Shown: positions 1-5,051, counted from the stretch's first letter. The stretch: 5,503 nt of DNA from Syntrophomonadaceae bacterium (GCA_003564055.1 PWSG01000174.1:1-5503); one strand, 5' to 3'. Notes: generated by a model not told the origin, from the sequence alone. Translations and numbers: made by a program.

Positions 1-2
1 AT

Positions 3-59
3 TCTGGCAGTAAAATGTTTGACCTGACCGGGGAAAAGGTTGCAAAAACAGACGGATAA
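3..59 (+). CDS. C-terminal tail of an unidentified plus-strand gene (partial)
   Basis: The reading frame is open from the window edge and ends at TAA 57-59, giving about 18 residues, SGSKMFDLTGEKVAKTDG. The composition (Gly/Asp/Lys, a DLTGEKV turn) looks like a genuine soluble C-terminus. The other two plus-strand frames close by base 27. The gene would converge on the minus-strand genes that fill the rest of the window. I do not recognise the family, and 18 residues are too few to assign one. The minus strand is also open in one frame here, so even the coding call is tentative. Confidence 0.35.
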   Translation, partial: SGSKMFDLTGEKVAKTDG

Positions 60-97
60 ACACTTATTCTGCGGCGCTGAAAAAAACAAGAATTCCT

Positions 98-111
98 CGC
101 CAAATTTGGCG
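98..111. terminator. Short palindrome between converging genes, possible weak bidirectional terminator
   Basis: CGCCAAATTTGGCG is a perfect 14-base palindrome. As RNA it would form a stem of about 5 pairs with an AAUU loop. On the plus side it is followed by a T-rich run (GCATTATTATTT). On the minus side a run of seven T lies about a dozen bases beyond it. It sits between the plus-strand stop at 59 and the minus-strand stop at 180, where a bidirectional terminator would be expected. The stem is short and neither T-tract is immediately adjacent, so efficiency is doubtful. The rest of 60-179 is AT-rich, with nothing else I can support. Confidence 0.35.
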
Positions 112-179
112 GCATTATTATTTCATTTAAACGAATTGGAAAATTATTGTTTATGTTAAACTGCAAATAATCGGGTTTG

Positions 180-257
180 TTAAGACAAGTTATTTGTGGG
201 GCAAACAACTACACAGTGACTGCAGCCGATGCATTGTAAATCATTAAAGGCTACCAA
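180..257 (-). pseudogene. Remnant of a [4Fe-4S] ferredoxin, C-terminal end only
   Basis: Read on the minus strand, a frame different from the upstream 280-residue gene encodes LQCIGCSHCVVVCPTNNLS and then TAA at 182-180. It holds one complete C-x2-C-x2-C-x3-CP cluster-binding motif. No ATG with a ribosome binding site precedes it; a TTG at 257 is the only nearby start and would give 24 residues. The frame stays open upstream but there it overlaps the end of the real gene. Eleven of 18 aligned residues match the second cluster of the ferredoxin at 5179-5403 (LRCVGCGHCVDICPTHTL), so it looks like the decayed end of a paralogue. A chance ORF is unlikely given four correctly spaced cysteines plus the following proline. 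Confidence 0.5.
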
Positions 258-1093
258 AGGTTTGCAGCTGCCGGTACTTCCGAGCGGTCCTTCAAAACTA
301 TTGCATTTTTTCTGCAGGAAGACCGGCAGACCCCGCAGCCATAACAGGTCTTTTGATCTATAATTACTTTTTCGGTAGCGAGTCTGTAACTGATAGCATT
401 AAAATGGCAGACCCCGATACAGGAGCGGCAGCCGGTACATGAATCCAGGTTAACTTCCGCAACATATTCCGCCCGGAACATTGATGGGTACGATTTCGAA
501 ATAGCCTTCAAGGCCATACAGTCCATGTCACAGTTACAGATTCCCCCGATGAAAGGTGACAGGAAAGTCCAAACGGTATGAACTATACCTTTTTTCTCAA
601 GCGCGCGGAACTGTTCAAGCGCTTCTTCTGTTGAAACCGTTTCAAGCCCGTCTGTATGAGGCCCGGTCAGGTAATCGGCGCCAACGGACCTGATGAGCCT
701 GCCCATTGTTGTATCTTTTCCCGGTTCCATGCTGACCCCGTAGCAATAGCGCTGTTCTGTACCTGCTGAAACATGGCGGCAGACACAGGGTAACCTTACT
801 ATAGAGTTAACGAAGCTAAAGATTTTCTCGATGTCTTCCAGGGGCAAAACCTGTCCGTAGTGGGTTTTCTTTTGCCTGTTCACAATATGTGGTTTAACCA
901 CTGCCCGAACAAAAGAGGGGAGCCTGTTTAAGTCATCCAACCTGGCAATATTTCTGCCTAACCTTCCGGGGTTTTCGAAAAAATCCTTAATATAGCTGCG
1001 GCGGCGTAAATCAGCAAGCAGGTCTGCAGAGTAATGCTGTGCCTTAAGATACCATTTTTCTCCTTCGCCATGCTGGTGACAGAATTCGCACAT
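251..1093 (-). CDS. Multi-cysteine 4Fe-4S dicluster protein, MCEFC family, function unknown
   Basis: This is a 280-residue soluble protein with no signal peptide or membrane segment. The C-terminal third is a bacterial-type 2[4Fe-4S] ferredoxin domain: C219-x2-C222-x2-C225-x3-C229 and C250-x2-C253-x2-C256-x3-C260. The usual proline after the fourth Cys of each cluster is replaced (H230 and R261). Three further cysteine groups precede it: MCEFCHQHGEG at the N-terminus (C2, C5, H6, H8), PCVCRH with a later YCYG (C103, C105, C117), and CNCDMDC (C186, C188, C192). These could hold an additional cluster or metal, which is inference. I recall similar MCEFC...HGEG...WYL proteins in anaerobic Firmicutes, annotated only as 4Fe-4S proteins. 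ATG 1093 is preferred because the Cys motif starts there, although the upstream Shine-Dalgarno is weak (a GTGATG-like stretch). The gene follows the photolyase after 116 bp and may have its own promoter. An electron-transfer or redox-enzyme role is likely; the substrate is unknown. Confidence 0.85.
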   Translation of the reverse strand: MCEFCHQHGEGEKWYLKAQHYSADLLADLRRRSYIKDFFENPGRLGRNIARLDDLNRLPSFVRAVVKPHIVNRQKKTHYGQVLPLEDIEKIFSFVNSIVRLPCVCRHVSAGTEQRYCYGVSMEPGKDTTMGRLIRSVGADYLTGPHTDGLETVSTEEALEQFRALEKKGIVHTVWTFLSPFIGGICNCDMDCMALKAISKSYPSMFRAEYVAEVNLDSCTGCRSCIGVCHFNAISYRLATEKVIIDQKTCYGCGVCRSSCRKNAIVLKDRSEVPAAANLW

Positions 1094-1209
1094 TTTTTTA
1101 TCATCACTTTTCTGTTTAGGCTTATTCCTTGCTTTATCTTAAAATGTAAATTCAATCTATTTCTATCATTAAAGGATTCAAGGCTTATCTTAACCGGAGA
1201 CGATATGTA
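1094..1209. other. Intergenic region upstream of the Fe-S protein gene, no clear promoter
   Basis: These 116 AT-rich bases separate the photolyase stop from the Fe-S protein start. The best sigma-A-like pair on the minus strand is TTGAAT with TAGATT at 16-bp spacing. It is too weak to call. There is no run of T after a stem that would terminate the photolyase transcript, so read-through from the photolyase is possible. The plus-strand frame crossing this region encodes a hydrophobic peptide without a ribosome binding site and is not regarded as a gene. Confidence 0.4.
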
Positions 1210-1226
1210 TTATAAGGTCTTATAAT
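1209..1226. repeat. 8-2-8 inverted repeat over the photolyase stop codon
   Basis: ATTATAAG-GT-CTTATAAT is a perfect inverted repeat with 8-bp arms and a 2-bp centre, straddling the photolyase stop codon (1212-1210). It could be an operator for the Fe-S protein gene, which starts 116 bp downstream on the minus strand, or an AT-rich coincidence. It does not fit the 7-1-7 PerR spacing or a LexA box. Confidence 0.25.
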
Positions 1227-2568
1227 TATTTATATACTGCTCTACGTTAAATTTAGTTTTACTTCCCTTGTAGCTCATGTAACGGACTTTTCCAAATATA
1301 GGGCGCTCCTTCCAGGCCCGGTCGTGGACACCGCCTATACTCCAGGCAATCCCTGCATAGCCGTTCGGATCGCGCCCGTCCAGGGAGTATTTATCATTAA
1401 GGTAAATTGCTGTTTTCATGGCATCTTCCGGGGAATCTGTCCATTCCAGGATTTTTTTAGCCCAGTACATGCGCATATAACCGTGCATTTTGCCCCGGCT
1501 GACCATCTCTCTCTGGGCCGCGTTCCAGAGCGGGTCATGGGTTTTGGCTTTTTCAAATTCCTCCGGGCTGTAGACGTATTCCCTGGGGTCTTCGCTATGC
1601 TTATCCAGGCTCTCTTTAGCCCAGCGGGGAAAGGATTTGACAGTATCATAGTGATCGTTGTAGAAACAAAAATTATCTGAGAGTTCCCGCCTTACGATTA
1701 ACTCTTCCAGGTAACTTTCCGGCTGAACACCCGGCTCTTCAGTTCCTTTTACCATTAGCGCCAGGCGCTGGGCGCTTAAGTGCCCGAAATGAAGGTAAGG
1801 AGAAAGGTTAGACTGGCCGTCAAGGTTTGGGTTGTTGCGGTCGCTGTCATAGCGGGCCAGCTTGTTTTCAATAAAATGGCGCATGGTCTCCCGGGCTGCT
1901 TTTTCACCAGCTTTAAAGCGGTTTACCTCTTTTACGCTCCTGTCAATATTAAGGCTTTCAGATGCGTTACCCCAATTAATTGGTGCAATTAGTTTAGTCG
2001 GCCCATAGGGGTGTCTTTCAACCCTGGGAATATCGGTCAGGTATTCAGGCAGAAGCTTCTTAATTTTTGGCCTGATCGTGTAGGCTGCATATTCTTGTTT
2101 GGGCGACGTTATCCAGCAGGGGATAATGTTGTGAGCATCCACTTCGTAAAAGGTTGCCGGCAGCTTTTTCGCCAGCTCATTTTTCCAGTGCCGGTTTATT
2201 CGCAGAGGAGAAAAGTCACTGACAAGTGCACAGGCCTGCTGCTCGTGGCAGAAGCGATCTATCTCACTTTCCGGATTACCGGTGAGAAGGTGGAAGCTAA
2301 TGTTGAGAGTTTTTAGCAGCTTTTCAACTTCGGCGAGGCCTTTTAGCATAAACCCGTATTGCCGCTCTGTCGCTTCCAAAAAACTTGGAACAAGACAGAA
2401 TACTACTATTAGCGGCATCTTGTTTTCCAGGGCCAGTTCCCGGGCAAAAATAAGAGCCCAGTTATCGTTAACTCTTTGATCCCGGCTCATCCAGTAAATT
2501 ACCGGGCCGCTTCCCGGTGGCTTCCTGTTTAGTGTGCGAATCCTTTTTTCGTTAACAGTTTGTATCAT
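1210..2568 (-). CDS. phr: Class II deoxyribodipyrimidine (CPD) photolyase
   Basis: This flavoenzyme splits UV-induced cyclobutane pyrimidine dimers using light and reduced FAD, acting on chromosomal DNA in the cytoplasm. The 452 residues match the usual class II length. The N-terminal Rossmann-like antenna domain begins VIYWMSRDQRVNDNW (23-37). The helical FAD domain carries NLSPYLHFGHLSAQR (254-268), RRELSDNFCFYN (293-304), and the class II hallmark LDGRDPNGYAGIAWSIGG (396-413), followed by VHDRAWKERPIFGKVRYM. Tryptophans W348, W369 and W376 have the 21- and 7-residue spacing I recall for the electron-transfer tryptophans W360, W381 and W388 of the Methanosarcina mazei enzyme, so photoreduction should be intact. 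The ATG lies 15 bp after the peroxiredoxin stop. An AGGAG overlaps that stop and a CAGGA lies closer to the ATG, so the two genes are very probably co-transcribed. No truncation or frameshift is visible. The class is certain; activity is inferred. Confidence 0.97.
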   Translation of the reverse strand: MIQTVNEKRIRTLNRKPPGSGPVIYWMSRDQRVNDNWALIFARELALENKMPLIVVFCLVPSFLEATERQYGFMLKGLAEVEKLLKTLNISFHLLTGNPESEIDRFCHEQQACALVSDFSPLRINRHWKNELAKKLPATFYEVDAHNIIPCWITSPKQEYAAYTIRPKIKKLLPEYLTDIPRVERHPYGPTKLIAPINWGNASESLNIDRSVKEVNRFKAGEKAARETMRHFIENKLARYDSDRNNPNLDGQSNLSPYLHFGHLSAQRLALMVKGTEEPGVQPESYLEELIVRRELSDNFCFYNDHYDTVKSFPRWAKESLDKHSEDPREYVYSPEEFEKAKTHDPLWNAAQREMVSRGKMHGYMRMYWAKKILEWTDSPEDAMKTAIYLNDKYSLDGRDPNGYAGIAWSIGGVHDRAWKERPIFGKVRYMSYKGSKTKFNVEQYINNYKTL

Positions 2569-2583
2569 GTAATCCTGCTTCTC

Positions 2584-3048
2584 CTATTTAAACTTGTCGA
2601 GCTCATCAATTATTTCTCCTATATCAGGCAGCTCACTGATCGGGTAGGTTTTGAAAAACACTACTTTACTATTTTCATCGATGACAATATTAGCCCGTTC
2701 GGAAATACCCTTATCCTCTATAAAAATACCGAAATCTGAAGCAACCTGTCCGTGTGGCCAGAAATCACAGAGCAAGCTGGTCTTCTCAATGCCAAGCTCC
2801 GTTGCCCATGCTTTTTTACTCGGTCCTGGGTCAACACTAATACCAAAGGGGACTGTGTTTAATTTGCTAAACTTATCCAGGTTTGCTTCCAGTGATTTCA
2901 TTTGTTCGGCACATACCTTTGTCCAGGCCAGGGGATGAAAAGAAAGCAGAACTTTTTTACCTGACAGGTCCTTTAATGATAATTCCTGATCCTTATGATC
3001 TTTTAAACGAAAATCTTTAACATTATCGCCAACTTTTACTTTTTTCAT
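2584..3048 (-). CDS. Peroxiredoxin (AhpC/TSA, thioredoxin fold)
   Basis: This thiol peroxidase would reduce hydrogen peroxide or organic hydroperoxides in the cytoplasm. Its 154 residues are the normal length for a compact peroxiredoxin. VGDNVKDFRLKD (6-17) is the typical opening. The active-site loop FHPLAWTKVCAEQM (37-50) carries the peroxidatic cysteine C46, with T43 three residues before it; this HPLAWT version replaces the more common P-x3-TxxC. The conserved arginine is R118 in SERANIVIDE. C94 in LLCDFWPHG is the only other cysteine and could be a resolving thiol. If it is not, the enzyme is 1-Cys and needs an external thiol. The start is well fixed by AAGGAGG six bases before ATG. An extended -10 lies just upstream, and the photolyase follows after 15 bp, so the pair looks like an oxidative and light damage unit. 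The electron donor cannot be told from the sequence. Confidence 0.93.
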   Translation of the reverse strand: MKKVKVGDNVKDFRLKDHKDQELSLKDLSGKKVLLSFHPLAWTKVCAEQMKSLEANLDKFSKLNTVPFGISVDPGPSKKAWATELGIEKTSLLCDFWPHGQVASDFGIFIEDKGISERANIVIDENSKVVFFKTYPISELPDIGEIIDELDKFK

Positions 3049-3069
3049 GTTCTTCCTCCTTTTTTATAT

Positions 3070-3078
3070 ATTATATCA
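3070..3078 (-). promoter_or_regulatory. Extended -10 promoter for the peroxiredoxin-photolyase operon
   Basis: On the minus strand TGATATAAT matches the extended -10 form TGnTATAAT. No good -35 hexamer lies 17 bp upstream (GCATGA), which is tolerable for an extended -10. Transcription would begin near 3063, leaving a leader of only about 15 bases that carries the AAGGAGG site (3061-3055). The very short leader makes the call moderate. Confidence 0.4.
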
Positions 3079-3131
3079 TTAGTATTTGGTGATCATGCTG
3101 GCGAATCTGTTTGCCTGGCATGAATAGATGG

Positions 3132-3156
3132 TATAACCTAAGTAGGCTTAGTTATA
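3132..3156. repeat. Imperfect inverted repeat between hydrolase and peroxiredoxin genes
   Basis: Arms 3132-3142 and 3147-3156 pair over ten positions, with one bulged C, around a TAGG loop (core CTAAG-TAGG-CTTAG). No T-tract follows on either strand, so it is a poor intrinsic terminator. It lies about 55 bp upstream of the peroxiredoxin -10 and could be a regulator site. The remainder of 3049-3229 shows no gene, and the hydrolase stop is not followed by an obvious terminator. Confidence 0.3.
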
Positions 3157-3229
3157 ATTCAAAAAAGGAAAGTGTGGATAATTGTGTTGCCATAATAATT
3201 GGAGTGCCCAGATTTTAAAAAAAACCCTG

Positions 3230-4096
3230 TTAATATTTTTCATCCAGGAACTGCAATAAAATACTGTTGAATTCATCCGGTTTGGTTTCCATTGGGCAAT
3301 GCCCTTCACCGGGAATAACAACCAGTTGTGAATCAGGAAGGAGGATATCTAAGTTATAACCTGCTTCTAATTGCACCCAGGCGTCTTCTTCACCCCAAAT
3401 TAAAAGCACCGGAATATGCAGGGTTTTAATTTCATTAAGCAGGCTTTTTTCTCTGCTCTTTAGCATCTCCACCAGGGCTGCATCGGTATTCTCTATTAAC
3501 AGGGGGCGGCAATATCCTTTGAGTTCGGTTTCTGCAGGCATCCTGCCGTAAGCAGAAGCAAGTGCATTTTGAACATTTTCTTCGCTGAGCAAAACCCTGG
3601 TTGCCAGGTGCCGGATTGTTCGCTGCAAAGGTGGGTAATAAAAAGCCCAGCTGAAGCGGCCGCGACCGGCATCGGGAACTGCTCCTGCGGCCATGCTGAT
3701 ACTTTTAACCTGCCCCGGATTCTGCAGGGCCATAGCTGACACTACACCGCCCCCCATAGAATGTCCAACCAGGTGCCAGTCAGCATCGGGTTCAAGTGAT
3801 TCCAGCAGCTTCCAGAGTAGTGCAGCTCTTTTTTCTGCAGTTGGAGTAAAGTCTAAACTTCTCTCGCTTAAGCCAAAACCGGGCAGGTCAACCGCGATAA
3901 CCCGGTAACCTTCTGCTGCCAATGCCGGCGCCGTATAACGCCATGAGAATGTTGAGCCGGCAAAACCGTGAACCAGTAAAATACCTTCTGCACTATCTTC
4001 TTTCCACTGGCGGTAGTGCAGACTTATATTCTCAGTTGTTTTTAATTCACTATTTTCAAAAAGAGGCTCAAAAGGAGGGCCGGTCAGTGCCCGCAA
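3230..4096 (-). CDS. Alpha/beta hydrolase, probably membrane-anchored; start uncertain
   Basis: From TTG 4096 the protein has 288 residues with a complete alpha/beta-hydrolase core. The oxyanion loop is LVHGFAGS (41-48), the nucleophile elbow GHSMGG gives S113, the acid is D238 in IWGEEDAWV, and the histidine is H266 in GEGHCPM. Residues of about 145-215 form the cap. Substrate is not predictable; esterase, lipase-like and C-C hydrolase roles are all possible. The same frame stays open upstream to a TGA at 4216-4214. It encodes a basic stretch (NILKKAG) and then a strongly hydrophobic segment (FILLGLFIILSIFPYLL) just before the listed start. Relatives I recall begin with such an anchor, so the true protein probably starts near 4180-4215. 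No ATG, GTG or in-frame TTG exists there. A GTG at 4217 is one base out of frame beside an AAAA run, so a one-base frameshift or a rare start codon is likely. A PerR box and promoter lie just upstream. Confidence 0.85.
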   Translation of the reverse strand: MRALTGPPFEPLFENSELKTTENISLHYRQWKEDSAEGILLVHGFAGSTFSWRYTAPALAAEGYRVIAVDLPGFGLSERSLDFTPTAEKRAALLWKLLESLEPDADWHLVGHSMGGGVVSAMALQNPGQVKSISMAAGAVPDAGRGRFSWAFYYPPLQRTIRHLATRVLLSEENVQNALASAYGRMPAETELKGYCRPLLIENTDAALVEMLKSREKSLLNEIKTLHIPVLLIWGEEDAWVQLEAGYNLDILLPDSQLVVIPGEGHCPMETKPDEFNSILLQFLDEKY

Positions 4097-4213
4097 AGGC
4101 AGCAGGTAGGGAAAAATACTCAGGATAATAAAGAGACCGAGCAGAATAAACCCGGCCTTTTTAAGAATGTTTAAAAGGGCAGCCTTATTGATCCTTAAAT
4201 TTATAATATCTTT
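4097..4213 (-). other. Probable N-terminal membrane-anchor coding extension of the hydrolase
   Basis: These 39 codons are in frame with the hydrolase and contain no stop. The first half is basic and polar (LRINKAALLNILKKAG). The second half is a single hydrophobic helix of about 17-20 residues ending at PYLLPL, immediately before the residues usually assigned as the hydrolase N-terminus. Such a pattern is unlikely in untranslated leader. A start codon is missing: joining GTG 4217 by removing one A from the run at 4214-4211 would give MKDIINLRINKAALLN and read into it. It could be a genuine frameshift mutation or a one-base sequencing error. Confidence 0.55.
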
Positions 4214-4256
4214 TCACAGCCTAAAAAAATACTGTTATGTCATAATTTCATTTTGA

Positions 4257-4271
4257 TTATAATGATTATAA
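4257..4271. promoter_or_regulatory. Perfect PerR box (7-1-7 palindrome)
   Basis: The minus strand reads TTATAATCATTATAA, identical at all 14 defined positions to the Bacillus PerR consensus TTATAATnATTATAA. Fur and Zur boxes share the 7-1-7 layout but differ (Fur has TGATAATnATTATCA). It shares one base (4271) with the -10 element of the hydrolase promoter, where a bound repressor would block RNA polymerase. By homology with PerR regulons, peroxide would relieve repression. No perR gene is in the window. Confidence 0.65.
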
Positions 4272-4279
4272 TTATACCA
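4271..4279 (-). promoter_or_regulatory. Extended -10 promoter for the hydrolase gene
   Basis: TGGTATAAT on the minus strand is a perfect extended -10 (TGnTATAAT). Two further TATAAT hexamers follow (4270-4265 and 4261-4256) as part of the PerR palindrome. The best upstream -35 is TTCGAC at 19-bp spacing, which is weak. Transcription would start about 45-55 bases upstream of the possible hydrolase starts at 4217-4213. Confidence 0.5.
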
Positions 4280-4307
4280 GAAAAGCAAAAATGAAGTCGA
4301 AGCCGGC

Positions 4308-4475
4308 TTATTTGAGGTTTGTTTCGGTCAGCATATTAATGGTGGTGGTTTTACCAGCGCCGTTGGGCCCTAAAAATCCAAATATTTCACCCCGGTTAAT
4401 ATGAAAATTAACACCATCGACCGCTGTAAAACTGTTATACTTTTTTGTTAAGCATTTTGCTTCAATTATTATCAA
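4308..4475 (-). pseudogene. Truncated ABC-transporter ATP-binding subunit
   Basis: Starting at TTG 4475, 55 residues read [19 protein letters not shown], then [15 protein letters not shown], then the intact Walker [12 protein letters not shown], then [10 protein letters not shown] and TAA. This is the standard N-terminus of a drug- or Nod-type ABC exporter ATPase, normally about 300 residues. Q-loop, LSGGQ signature, Walker B and H-loop are all missing. After INMLT the sequence departs from the family pattern (expected G-x-L-x-PTSG), so a deletion or recombination joined the 5' end to unrelated AT-rich DNA. The start fits the family, and a GGGGTAGG-type site lies 8 bases before it. It follows the ArsR stop by 48 bp, so the intact gene was probably ArsR-operon cargo. 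The peptide cannot hydrolyse ATP as a normal transporter subunit. Confidence 0.85.
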
Positions 4476-4523
4476 GCTAACAACCTACCCCTATCTTTTT
4501 TGCATCACCAGTTTGATTCCTTC

Positions 4524-4652
4524 TTATTCTTTCTTTTCACATTCGCAGGGGTGTTCTTTCTCATCGCCGTGGCACTCTTTGATCTGCTCCGGTGTGCAGG
4601 CTTCCGGTTTAATTTTCAATTTTTCAGGTTGTTCACAGCAGTTTTTACACAT
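4524..4652 (-). CDS. Small Cys/His-rich protein, internal in-frame start within the ArsR gene
   Basis: ATG 4652 lies 9 bases after AGGAGG, inside and in frame with the ArsR reading frame. It would give a 42-residue acidic-basic peptide: MCKNCCEQPEKLK, then IKPEACTPEQIKECHGD, then EKEHPCECEKKE. It has seven cysteines (2, 5, 6, 19, 27, 36, 38) and two histidines (28, 35), no membrane segment and no signal peptide. I recall similar stand-alone small proteins (MCKNCC...PEKL...PEQI.ECHGD..EHPC) next to ArsR genes in anaerobic Firmicutes, without a known function. Metal binding or handing metal to the regulator is inference from the ligands. Its own ribosome binding site suggests that it was, and perhaps still is, made as a separate protein, with or without the ArsR fusion form. 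Confidence 0.65.
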   Translation of the reverse strand: MCKNCCEQPEKLKIKPEACTPEQIKECHGDEKEHPCECEKKE

Positions 4653-5030
4653 CTGCAGGGTCCTCCTTTCTTCTTGGGTTTCTTTATCCTTGTTTTTTAA
4701 ACAAATATAAGCATTATGGTCCCGATCAGGCGGCGGAGCTTCAGCCAGACCCTGAAGCTGACCGGCAGCTTTGACAAGGGCTTTTTTTTCAACCCTGTAA
4801 TGAGTGAAGTAACCAATTTTTTCGCCTCTTACCAGGCCGGCTTCTCTTAAAAGTTTCAGGTGCTGGGAAACCGCCGGCTTGGATATATTCAAAATGCGGG
4901 CCAGGGCACCCACGCAGAGATTGCTTTCATTGAGCAGCCTTATAATTTGATAGCGGTTTTCGTCTCCCAGGGTTTTAAAAACCTTCAATATCTCAAAGTC
5001 TGGTTGTTTATTGCTGTTATCCGTAATCAT
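4524..5030 (-). CDS. ArsR-family metalloregulator read through into a Cys/His-rich C-terminal module
   Basis: This is a winged-helix repressor, expected to leave its operator when it binds metal or another effector. From ATG 5030 it has 168 residues; an alternative ATG at 5039 (three residues more) touches its AAGGA site, whereas 5030 lies 9 bases from it and is preferred. The ArsR core spans roughly residues 10-100: FKTLGDENRYQIIRLL, then the recognition helix ISKPAVSQHLKLLREAGLV, then the wing RGEKIGYFTHYRV. One cysteine sits in SNLCVGALA, where arsenic sensors have CVC, so the classical As(III) site is incomplete. After about residue 117 the frame continues, without a stop, into a 42-residue Cys-rich segment (7 Cys, 2 His) that carries its own ribosome binding site. 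Usual ArsR proteins are about 90-120 residues. A single TAA-to-CAA change at the CAA codon in KETQEER would explain the fusion. The specific inducer is unknown. Confidence 0.9.
   Translation of the reverse strand: MITDNSNKQPDFEILKVFKTLGDENRYQIIRLLNESNLCVGALARILNISKPAVSQHLKLLREAGLVRGEKIGYFTHYRVEKKALVKAAGQLQGLAEAPPPDRDHNAYICLKNKDKETQEERRTLQMCKNCCEQPEKLKIKPEACTPEQIKECHGDEKEHPCECEKKE
4662..4670 (-). promoter_or_regulatory. Strong internal Shine-Dalgarno site within the ArsR frame
   Basis: The minus strand reads GAAAGGAGG, a near-perfect complement to the 16S 3' end, followed by ACCCTGCAG and ATG 4652. It is the best ribosome binding site in the window apart from that of the peroxiredoxin. It encodes the residues EERRT in the ArsR reading frame, an odd charged linker that makes more sense as a former intergenic site. 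Confidence 0.7.
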
Positions 5031-5051
5031 ATTAAGCATTCCTTAAACAAT

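Noticed and set aside
1034..1225. Plus-strand 63-residue hydrophobic frame spanning the gap upstream of the Fe-S gene
   Set aside because: It is mostly antisense to the Fe-S protein gene and has no ribosome binding site. Its hydrophobicity is the usual result of reading the complement of polar, lysine-rich coding or AT-rich DNA.
1324..1680. Plus-strand 118-residue frame
   Set aside because: It lies wholly antisense to the conserved FAD domain of the photolyase, with no ribosome binding site and no recognisable motif.
3070..3090. Second PerR box upstream of the peroxiredoxin
   Set aside because: The AT-rich stretch around the -10 fits the TTATAATnATTATAA consensus at only about nine of 14 positions, which is expected by chance in such AT-rich DNA.
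4256..4276. Three tandem TATAAT hexamers viewed as a simple repeat
   Set aside because: The spacing is explained better by a 7-1-7 PerR palindrome plus one -10 element than by microsatellite expansion.
4500..4710. Plus-strand Phe-rich frames resembling a membrane protein
   Set aside because: They are the complement of the Lys/Glu-rich ArsR tail (GAA and AAA codons read as TTC and TTT). The two frames overlap each other and have no start signals.
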